DNA of 64,000 bases from Gavia stellata. Lineage: Eukaryota; Chordata; Aves; Gaviiformes; Gaviidae. Position 1 is the stretch's first letter. Each line of letters starts with the position of its first letter. The position numbers and the translations under genes are program-made. The DNA lies in the NCBI RefSeq assembly GCF_030936135.1, contig NC_082637.1:12661001-12725000 (forward strand), given 5' to 3'. Positions 54,613-64,000 of this stretch are shown one piece after another. The notes beneath the pieces were generated by a model that saw only the letters and a list, made by a program, of their open reading frames with translations, had not been told where the DNA came from and did no database searches.

Positions 54613-57600
54613 ACAGTGTTTCTTTTCCCCTCTGTGTCCATGGAAAGAAGAGCTAATCCTTGTTTCCTCACTTAAAAGAGTTCAAGTGCATTAAAGAATT
54701 CCTTTTCAGTCCCGTGATCAAATTTTCAACTCCAGTTCTGTACACTCAGATATTATTTAACTAACTGAATATAACTTTTTGAAAGAAATTTCTTCGTGGG
54801 GGAACAGCCGTGTACAATAATTCTCCGAAGAACGCAAAGATGTAAGTCAGCTTTTCCCACCAAGGGTACTTTTCAGCTGGAGAGACATTTGTCCTGTGAG
54901 AGTGGAGCTGGTAGGCAGCAGGTTTTGTATTAACAACGGAGAGGGAAAACGTTGAAGAAGGGCAAGGATGTCTACCAGCCCAGGCAGACTATTAATGTCA
55001 GCAGCCAGCACCACTAGGGCTATTATTACTATAATAAGATCCAAAGATTATGAAGAAACGTTTATGTTCGGTCATTTCCTGCTGCCTAAGTGAGGCTACG
55101 TTCCTGGTAATTGTATTTCAGCTGTTTCCAGCATCCGTTATTACCTGCAGAACTCCAGAGGCTTTGCATATTCATGCAGCCTCTACTTAATACCAAGACA
55201 TTAAGTAATGGCTTTACTATCACTGCATTTCATTTCAGTAACTAGCCCTTTTATCACCATTTCTGACAGATAGCTCTTCCGCTGCCATTTGAATCATAAA
55301 AGGGCCACTGCCTTGGGAACGACACTAGGTGAATAGATATCCCTGGAAAATTAGGGTCTCTCAATCAGAATGGAGAGAGCTTCATCCTACACCTGAGACA
55401 GGTAACGGGCAGTGTATGGACAAAGAACATCACCCACCTTAAATCTAAGTAAAAACAAGAAATAAGTAAAATATGCTAAAAAGAGTAACCAGTCAGCTTA
55501 GCTATGCATGGCTGAAGCTGAGAAGAGAAAAGCAGGAATGCATCAGAAATCCAAAATCACTTTCCAAGCAATGGTTGTTCTCAGATTACAAGTCAGAACA
55601 TGATTTCTGCTTTTCAGCAGCCGCACGCAATCACTGCTTAATCACACCCCGGGCAGCATGATGGTATTTAAAAACTCTGCTATTCCAAACCAAAGTACAG
55701 CCTAAGGAACTGCAGGCCTGAATAGCATCAAAGTGTGTTTGATGGCTATAGATTGAATTAACTGGTTTTGTTTACCTTACCTTCTTACTGTAGCAAACAG
55801 GTCAGATCCAATGCAACTATACTTTAAATCACCCTTTAAGGCTTCTACAGGCAACCTCAAACCAAAGCTGGTTTGCGTTGTGGTTTTTTCTTCTTTGTAT
55901 TTTTTTTTTTTTTCTCAGAAGTGTTAGATAGCTGGAGTTAGCTGTGCATGTTTATTACAACATTTCAGCTAGCTGGACATTAGATGTGGTTCCCAGGATT
56001 TCTCTTTTTCAACAATACAGCATCTCAAGAGCTAGATTTACTGCACTTGCGGTTCCACCTTTCACCTCGTCTGCTCGAACTGGGGGTTGCCTATTGAAAA
56101 GGGCATCCTCAAACAACCTGCTCCTGTTGTTTCCCCTTGCACCGCCATGGGGTGATTTGGATCAACCAGCTGATCTGATAGAAGACTCACCCACAAAAGT
56201 AAAATACATGTTTCCATAAAATCAACTGGCAGCTACATGAGACTAACAGCAAAGGTGGTGGGAGTGCACCGCTGGGCAGTACACAGCAGGACTCCCATTG
56301 GCAGCTGTCTCCGGTTGCCCCACATCTGGTGTAACCCAAACCCAAACCCTGCGGGGAGAACAGACCATCATTCCTCAGTTGCTCATGATTCTCCATTGCA
56401 GGCATCAGCTTTCGGTACCTTGCTGTACTACAGGAGATATCCTGCATTAGGAAAACACAGCTTGGGATTACCACCCTGCTTTTTCTCTGATGCAGCTTTA
56501 TGTGTGAAAAATGCTGTGCACGAGGATTTTACTTATTCTAAATAATTATTTTTTTATTATTATTACAGGACAACTTCCAGAGCTGCCATGCTCCATATTG
56601 GCAGGGAAGCAAGGGACCTTGTACTTTGAAAAGACTGGTTAAGTCATCTGTAGTACTTCTTGTCTGGCTTTCAGATATTCCCACCACCTCAGGAGAACGC
56701 AACGGGAAAAACTAAGTATAGATGGCAGGTATAGAATCAAACTTTTCCAAACTTAAAAGAACAGCCATCAGAAAAGCATGTCAAGAAAGATTTTTTTTTT
56801 AAGAGTTAACCCACAGTGGAAAGTCCAGGATGGGAAACTGGAACATGCAAGAAGTGGCTTGTAGGAAACTAACTGGGTTCATCTGTGTAGAGAACTTAAG
56901 TAGCTTGGTAAGGAACATCCTGTTTTGATTTGTGAATTGGGGTCAGTGAAAGTTGAAACATCTTCTTGCATCATCACCAAAACATGAAGCAATGAGCACT
57001 TATGTCCTCTGAATAAAATTTGCTTCTCTTGTCATCACATTCGTGCATAAACATATTTTAAATCAATGCCTGTAGAAGCACAAAATGCAGTGAATCCTGC
57101 TGACTGAAAAGTGAGCTAGCTAGCGAGCCCATAAAGCTCTGACTGACATCTAAAAGCTTACTAGTATTTATAAAATACTTGAAGATTTACACTCTTAACT
57201 AGCAAAACTGTACATTGACTCTATCTGTTGTTAGCTGTTCTTAACTGGAAATTTTCTTCAGATGGAAATAAAAATAACAATAAGGATTGTAAGTGACCTT
57301 TCAGAAGTCATACAAACGTCAGTTGATTTCCAGGAAACTCAGCAGTTCCCTAGCCTGAATTTTGGCTCCTACAGTATAATGAAAAGTTTATTTCAGAACA
57401 CAAAACCAGACATTACCCAAGATAAAGAAAAAAATATTGTTGCATTAAGAGAAAACTGGGATACCTGATCTGACTGTAAATGAGCAGATTTTCCTATTTG
57501 GGAGTAGCATTGCTTTTAGGCTGAAAACTGCAGTTTTGAATCATACCGTGTACCATGCAGGTACAGGGGTTTTAGTTTCATTCTCCCACCTGATTTCTGT

Positions 57601-59854
57601 AGTAACCACACAGGGAGGCTCCTCAGTTTCCTCTCCAACCACTTGCACCAAAGCTTTGGAAACTGGTAGATAATTTTGATTGTATTTGACAGAAATAGAT
57701 TTCAAAAGTTACTAGATTTCTAACAAGCAGTCTGGAAACTGTATGGCCTGGCCACCCCAAGTTGTGTCCATTTACTTGGTCCCCCAGGAACTGAGATACT
57801 GAATTTGGCTAGCAATGACAAATCTATCGACTGCTGATACAGCACGTCACTTAGGAGATGGATGGAGGATGACTGAAGGTGCTATGGTATGAGCAAGGGT
57901 AGGAAATGGCAGAAGAAAGGACGGAGTTGAGGGAGCTGCGTTATGGCCAGACAAGACAATGCCACGGGAAATCAGTCTTCATAGTTCTCCTGTTCACAAA
58001 ATAAATTAACAAATGCATTTCCTAGGTATGTGTTATCTGCCTGTTTTAAGCATCCAGGCGTAGCATTAAGGGAAGTACCTATTTCGTTTCACTGGATTGC
58101 TGAAATAAAAAAACTGAGAAACCAAATGCCCACTGGAAGTGGAGTAACATGCTGCAATCAAGCAACACCATTTACTGTTCCATAGGATTTCCACATGAGG
58201 ACAAGGCTTCACGGTAGTCCAAAACGTGGCAGCATCAAGCATCCCTTGCCCATACAAACACTTGCCAAGATGTCAGCAGTCCTCTATTAACCTCTTCTTA
58301 GCCTCCCTAACAAGTTTAAAGCTGATACTCTTTAAAGTCAAACTTATCTCCCAAGTAAGCCTCTCTGGGACTCGGAACTGTTTGCAGTCTCTACCACGTT
58401 CTTCTAACACAGCCTGAACAATCCCATTTCTACTTCCTTTGAATTCAATGTGGAGCTGCCCTCCCCACAAAATTGTTTCTCCAGCTAAAACATCAGCTAT
58501 CCTCACTTTCCCTGTCCACTGCTTTCCAAGATAACTCTACCATCCCACCAGGTAAGAGTTCTGCCATCCTGCAAATGCTGACAAAAAGCGTTTGTCACAA
58601 GTTAACTTTACTATAAACCAAGATAAAGGACCTGAGACTATGAGAAAAAGGGTTTTGCCTCTCTCACCCCTCCAGCCATTAAATTCATCCTGAAGAGCAC
58701 ATATAATTCTGTATATAGAAGGCTCTTTTTAAACTCAAAAGAGTTCACTAATCCATCTCCTCCCTGTCCCAGAAAATGAAGTCCATCCCATGTAATTTCT
58801 AAATAGTTTTATGCAAAACCTAGCTTTTTTCAAGAGAGTACCAGGCACTATGAATATGAAGTCTCCAGCTAAAGATTAGAATGAAGATAACCTCTGGTGT
58901 GACAAAACTAATCCATCGTAAGATATCCACAGCAGAAAGTATTCTACTGCCTCCTGACAAAGTTATGCTTCCATGCTTTGACCATGAAAGCTTTAACTGG
59001 AGCAAGAGATTAGGAGGCCAAGTTGGCTGTAAGTACCTTTATAAAGTACATGTTTGCATTCCAATACGGTGTTCATCAATAGCTGAACATTTTCCCTAGT
59101 GAACAGTCTTAAACCAAAGCCAAGCGGTCAAAGTACACGCACTGATCTTTAGATGTGGGTGAGGCAGAGGCACACCTTGTGTTACAACATGACCTGGCAC
59201 TTCACAGCTGCTGCATAAGCTATGGCTGTATGAGACTTCAGGAAAAAGTCTGTTGCAGTCTTGTAACGTTCTCTTTAGGAAATACCTAAAGTGGCATGAT
59301 TTTTGAATGTGTGATTTGGGTTAGTGCTGGTTTTGTATAGACGCTAGTAATTTGTAATCTCTGGAAGAAATTACTAGTTTTTAAATTATGCTCTATGGTT
59401 CAGTACAACCATCTCTCAATCCATGCTCAATACACAGTTGGTTTAAGAAATACCCCACTGTAGCAATTTCAAGAAGTTGCTTAGTTTAACATTGTAAGAA
59501 CAATGTTCCCCCTTGACATGGGGGAAGACAAGTACATTGCTAAGACCGAAATAAACAGTGTTTAATAAACCCCCAAATACTGACATTCAGCAGACACTTT
59601 CTAGACCACCTTAGTAACTTGTCACAGTCATCCTACTACACTGCACTGGACCTTCCTCTTTCCTGAGCAGACAGTACCTCTCCAATAAGTATAGCCAGGT
59701 CAAAACTGCACAGCTTCCTCCCTGTAACAGTCTGTAAAAACCCAGCGTATAACTAGAAAAGCCTTGTCACTGCAGATTGTCAAGTTTGCTACAATTTAAA
59801 GCATCATTTGCAAAATATAAGCTTAAACATACATTCTCATTTCAGGACAAATAC

Positions 59855-62093
59855 ACCAAAGTATATTTTATTGACACTCTCCAAACACCCTGCTAGAAAG
59901 AAATGACAGTATTTAAAAAAACAAAACTGTAAAGCTTCTAGCTTGCATTCAGTGTACAAACTTGGAGGTATAAACAGAAGCCTGGAGTAAAAATATTAAG
60001 TACACTTCCAATCCCACAGTGCAGAAAAACAGTAACAATGGTATTTACTCTACATTAGAAGTGTTCCCATGTTCAATTCCACATATATGTTTCTCTTCTA
60101 TATAAACTTCTGATAACTTATGTACAAATAAGATGTCCAACATCTGTTCTTTAATATAAATATGTAATCTTCATGACTGAAACATTACAACAGTTTGATC
60201 ACAATTATAGAAAAATCCATTTACTATTTTTTCTAATGGCAGTGTTTTAAAAAACCTCTTGATCCCAAATGACCTTAGAATGATAGCTATTTCTTCACCA
60301 TAAAAATGCATTGCTCATTTAACATGCAAAGTACTATTGCATACATGAATCACTTGAACTACAATAATAAAGTCTGAAGGACATGTGCTAGACAGCCCAT
60401 TCTAGCAAGTGCTAGCTGTAAGATCGTATGTATCACAGAAGAAAGCGTAAAGTACTAGCGTATTTTTAAATAAAACGCTACAAACTCAAGTACTGTCCTC
60501 ACACTACTAAGACTTAAGGCAATAAAGAGTTGGGAAGCTTCAGTTTGGCATAGTTGCATTAAGCTCTCCCCCTTTCCCCGTTGATAAATTTCAGTATGTT
60601 AAAATAAATGTATTTTTAGAGGGCTGCTGATAAATTTTTGCTATACATATTAATACAACTCAGTGTGAAGTGATTGATCAGTAACCCAGTTTAATATCCC
60701 CGATTACACTGAGCTGATCCATTTTAAGCAACAGTTTTTCTACCACCTAAGTTTTCCAGCATTGGTATGAAACTAGAGAAAATATTCAATGTCTACCCTC
60801 TCAGTGTAACTGATTTTATGACTTGCATCCATTCTTGGGGTATTCTAGAATTTAAGGGTTCAAAACAGATTTGACAGTCAAATAATATTCAACTTTACAA
60901 AGGACGATTATTTGCAGTAAAAATACTTTCATACATAAACATACACACAGTAGATCAAAGTCAACAGGCATTTCTTTATGGCTTTTTTCACTGAGGTACT
61001 GTTATAACATCCAGCAACAGGATGCGAGTGTTCATATGGTATGAACACCACATTCATAAGCTGTACCACTGACTCACGACAAGTGGCAACAAACTCCAAA
61101 TCCAGCTTCACTGTGGGATTACAGAAAAAGAGTCTTCCCTTCTATGTGGAGGGTCTCAGTGCAAGCTACATAAAGCCTCAAAGGCAACTGGCATAAATGG
61201 AGAAAGTCAAAATGAAAGTCTCAGTCTATTAAAAGGAGGGAAAATACTCATGGCAAACTAGAATCTCAGTCAGGCCATTTCTGACAATTAACAGCAAACA
61301 TTTGGGACTCCATATTCCAAGGCAGCAAGGGAGTATAGCACAGCAGCAACACAGTAAGACTTGAAATCCGTAGTTAAGCTCTTGCATCTGATCCTTAAGC
61401 TAAATGCATGCATAGGCTTAAAGCAGCCAAGCTGCTACTATAATGCCACAAAAGGTGAAGTGCTGCAAGCCAAGGATGAACACCATCAGAAAATATGAGG
61501 CTGACAAGCACATGACTTCAGCTGATGCCACAGTAGACAGAAAACATCAGGTGACCACAAGTTTATTCCTCAGCTGTAAAAAGCTTATTTGTGAATGCCC
61601 ATTTTATTGCACCTTCCCCTGTTCATTTTACATGGCAGGGGGGAAGTGCACATCAATTAACAGTTTCTAGTCATGGCACTTCCAATTCTAGTACTCTTAA
61701 CATAAAACCTTTTCCCCTTATGTGAAGATAGCAATTGTTACCGTATGTATTTAGTATTCCACCTTTAAATCAGGAAATAATGGGGTTTTGATGGTTGTTT
61801 TTCTTTTTTAAACAAAGTGGCCATATGTCTACTCCAGCCTGGACTTCCGTTTTTATTACACCTATGCTAAAAATGTGTTTCTGCAATAAATACTGTTAGA
61901 GTGAAACAGAAGTTCAAAATATGCTCAGTTAATCATGGCAACTAGTTCTTTCCAGCCAAGGCTTTTTTTTAACCCCACAAACCCATTAAAAAGGCTGCAG
62001 ATGCTTGAGTGAGTTCCTTATATGAGGATACAGCACAACATTTAAAACTTGGAGCTTAGCCACATACAATTCATACTTTAATTTATATACACT
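59855..62093 (-). other. MTMR12: MTMR12 3' UTR
   Basis: The A/T-rich terminal exon continues about 2.2 kb past the stop codon. AATAAA at 59872-59867 (minus) is followed by a GU-rich stretch (GGTGTATTTGTC) about 15 nt on, a classical cleavage context near 59855. The length is in the range expected for this gene. No competing well-placed signal closer to the stop was noticed. Confidence 0.6.
59867..59872 (-). terminator. Poly(A) signal of MTMR12
   Basis: AATAAA on the minus strand, about 2.2 kb after the MTMR12 stop, with a GU-rich element downstream. Confidence 0.55.
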
Positions 62094-62669
62094 TCATGAC
62101 ATATCACCACTTAGATCAACAAATTCATCATCCCTCTTGACCAAGTCATCTTCATCTTCCAAGTCTTTCCAGGTGCTAGTGGGTAAAGCTGGTTTGATAG
62201 ACTGTCTCTGAAGTAAAGCAAATGGAAACAAGGATGACAAACGGGCAGAATTTCTCAGCAGTGGAACAGAATGTACATCTCCAGAAATAGCTTGGCTATG
62301 TTCTTCATCCATTTTCACCTGCAAGCTTTGCACTTCCTCCATCAAGTCCAAAATCTTGGCAGCTGTAGCTATTGTACCACCACCGTGAAGCTGGGCTTCA
62401 GGAATCCATCGTAAATACCGTTGCGCCCAGACTTTGATTTCAGGGCCATCGACGCGAGGTAACAGAAGGCCATGATAGTCAATAGGTTTACTATGCCAGC
62501 TGTCATAAAATTCCCTGAAGCTATTAGGAGGTTCATCTGAAGAATTTATGAACTTGCCAATTCTTTTACCCAGAATGTTTTTAATTAAATGATCCGTTTC
62601 CTCCCTGAAAAATCCTCTCTTCGTGGAAGGTTTTGTTTGTGTCAATGGCAAAGAAAGTTGCCTTTGATG
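62094..62669 (-). CDS. MTMR12: MTMR12 last exon, coding part
   Basis: Encodes 191 residues from HQRQLSLPLTQTKPS to the acidic C-terminus, then TGA at 62096-62094. The acceptor is a long pyrimidine tract ending TTTTAAAG on the minus strand. The open frame runs upstream into the intron to 62771, but that part (MYFLNTSYPF...) is intronic. The last residues SGDMS are slightly longer than the human ending I recall (EFVDLGDV). Confidence 0.96.
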   Translation of the reverse strand, partial: HQRQLSLPLTQTKPSTKRGFFREETDHLIKNILGKRIGKFINSSDEPPNSFREFYDSWHSKPIDYHGLLLPRVDGPEIKVWAQRYLRWIPEAQLHGGGTIATAAKILDLMEEVQSLQVKMDEEHSQAISGDVHSVPLLRNSARLSSLFPFALLQRQSIKPALPTSTWKDLEDEDDLVKRDDEFVDLSGDMS

Positions 62670-63865
62670 CTTTAAAAGGAAAAAAGAAAAATACAGTGAG
62701 ATAAATATTGATGGGACTTTAGGAAACATCTTAAGAGGAAGAAAAGGGTAACTTGTATTCAGAAAATACAAGCAACGAAGTCACCTAAACAGAGCTACTG
62801 CTTTGCTCTGTAGTCTAAAACTGTTACTCTTCAATGGCTAATACACTAAATACTTCACACAGCATACTTAGCATTCCCAGATACCATCCCTGCACTGTAA
62901 CTAGCAATGAAGTAACACTGAATAAAGCGTTTTTCTTTGAAAAGGAGAATTCTTTGCATACATTCAAGTATTACAGACTTCCATGTTTAGTTTAAGCTAG
63001 CCACACAAATGAAAGAGGACTTGATTTAGGAGTTTTTATCCAGTGGTTGCTCATTGCATCCCACTGCATAAGAGCTTCCTGATTAATGCTGTCAATCATA
63101 CTGACAGTGTCTCACCTGAGAATGCTTTGTACAGGACAGAATTTAACCAACAGGGAAATTTCAATCAAAAAAGGCTACCCCAAACAAACTTTTCTTACTG
63201 AATTTGTGCTACTTTCTAGTAATGAGGTCACCAACCCATAATCCTCCATACCCTAGACAGTTTTTGTTATTGTTGGTCACTCTTTCTCCCCCTCCAAGTG
63301 CATGCACACACTCCAATTACACTCAGACAAAAACAGGGAGGCAATTATAATCCTGCTATGTATTTCAGTTAGGTACTCCATGGAACAACCAAACACACTG
63401 ACTTCAAACATGTCAGTGCAACTCACCTGGATGTTAAGTCCTGTGAGTTATCACTACAATTGCACAAAAGTATGAAGAAAAAACCTAAGTTCACAGCTAC
63501 ACACAGTAGCTGTAAAACACTGATTTATAACTGAGGTGGGTGCAAACTGCATTCTTAAGACCCAGGTGAGTCTGAGATGTACATGTATTTTGTCAATTAA
63601 AAACTGTGCACCAATAATTCCACTGTAAGCACATCGGAAGTATGAGTTGTGCAAAATTTTTTTATCATTTAAAAAAGTAGTAGTTAAGCAGCACATATCT
63701 TACTTTGAATCGTGCAGTTTTCCGTTGATTTTTATCTGGTTTTGGCTTCTCTGCATAAAGAGGGTTGTTCAGGAAAGCCTGGGCCTTGGGGTCAAACTGC
63801 ACAGACCAGTCCCACACAGTAAGAAATCTGAAAGGACCACTTTGTGTCTTGAGGCTTTCACCACT
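62094..63865 (-). CDS. MTMR12: MTMR12, myotubularin-related protein 12 (C-terminal part; gene continues beyond right edge)
   Basis: Two coding exons, 63704-63865 and 62094-62669 on the minus strand, give the last 245 residues. MTMR12 (3-PAP) is a catalytically inactive myotubularin that binds and localises active PI3P/PI(3,5)P2 3-phosphatases such as MTM1 and MTMR2. The visible part begins in the C-terminal end of the inactive phosphatase domain (LTVWDWSVQFDPKAQAF) and continues with NPLYAEKP, the basic RGFFREETDHLIKN segment and WAQRYLRWIPEAQ. A predicted helical EEVQSL stretch and an acidic tail ending EFVDLSGDMS follow. These match MTMR12 rather than MTMR10 or MTMR11 as I know them. The exon junction is phase 0 (ARFK|HQRQ), with donor GTAAGA and acceptor TTTTAAAG. 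The catalytic-loop region is not in the window. The gene reads in the same direction as GOLPH3. Confidence 0.96.
62670..63703 (-). other. MTMR12: MTMR12 last intron
   Basis: A 1.03-kb GT-AG intron between the last two coding exons. No repeat or RNA gene was recognised. Confidence 0.9.
63704..63865 (-). CDS. MTMR12: MTMR12 penultimate exon
   Basis: A 162-nt exon encoding 54 residues from SGESLKTQSGPF to QRKTARFK. The acceptor TTTTGGCAG is at 63866-63874 and the donor GTAAGA at 63703-63698, phase 0 at both ends. The 135 bp to its right are the preceding intron. Confidence 0.93.
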
Positions 63866-64000
63866 CTGCCAAAACGAACAGGACACAATTAATATTTGCT
63901 AGAAAGGAATTCTGACCGAGTCAAGGTGAAATTAAGAAACTGGCTTTTCACAGAAAAGGCAACAGAGTTGCAAGAACACTCATGATTTCTATGTATTCAA

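Larger units (their letters stand above)
44091..59854. other. Spacer between GOLPH3 and MTMR12
   Basis: 15.8 kb with no supportable protein gene. It holds the inverted repeat at 47526-47725, the small palindromes at 46347-46575, the LTR fragment at 53841-54612, and T-runs near 51250 and 55899. The longest frame outside the LTR (53075-53527, minus, 150 codons) begins with GTG and has its first ATG only after about 48 codons; it shows no recognisable domain. Regulatory elements may exist but cannot be told from sequence alone. Confidence 0.6.

Noticed and set aside
54008-54694. Several 84-181-codon frames on both strands
   Set aside because: They all lie in the GC-rich repeated part of an LTR, appear in many frames at once and match no gag, pol or env family.
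62670-62771. Upstream extension of the last MTMR12 frame (MYFLNTSYPF...)
   Set aside because: A pyrimidine-rich tract and AG acceptor at 62671-62670 show it is intron, and the preceding exon joins in frame at that point.

Overview
This window is vertebrate nuclear DNA and almost certainly avian. It has spliced genes with GT/AG introns, a strong CpG-island promoter, CR1-type LINE copies and endogenous-retrovirus LTRs whose ends look like bird LTRs, together with the conserved neighbour pair GOLPH3-MTMR12. In birds this block is known to lie on the Z chromosome. That placement is inference from synteny, and the species cannot be named from the sequence.

Layout: 1-4970 is intergenic with no supportable gene. 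An old, degraded CR1 (minus) covers about 4976-6480. From 6481 to about 12120 is the intergenic or 3' flank of GOLPH3. The complete GOLPH3 coding sequence runs on the minus strand from the ATG at 43549 to the stop at 13683 in four exons (43337-43549, 22610-22741, 17339-17453, 13683-14107), giving a 294-residue Golgi PI4P-binding protein. Every exon boundary has consensus splice sites and compatible phase. Intron 2 carries a perfect 5 x 29-bp minisatellite. Intron 1 (20.6 kb) carries two CR1 copies and a probable solo LTR. The promoter is a CpG island at about 43240-44090 with GC boxes, a YY1-like element and a four-fold 10-bp repeat.

From about 44100 to 59850 is the spacer between GOLPH3 and MTMR12. 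It holds a long inverted repeat (47526-47725), an LTR fragment (53841-54612) and otherwise A/T-rich sequence with no convincing gene. The right end (about 59855-64000) is the 3' end of MTMR12 on the minus strand: the last two coding exons and a roughly 2.2-kb 3' UTR. The rest of that gene lies beyond the right edge.

GOLPH3 and MTMR12 are transcribed in the same direction and both concern phosphoinositides. GOLPH3 reads PI4P at the Golgi. MTMR12 is a catalytically dead myotubularin that partners active 3-phosphatases. Nothing in the window shows that the two are functionally coupled. I found no CRISPR array, bacterial element or clear new protein system. The most unusual unexplained structures are the inverted repeat at 47.5-47.7 kb and the repeated MYB-like sites in the GOLPH3 CpG island.
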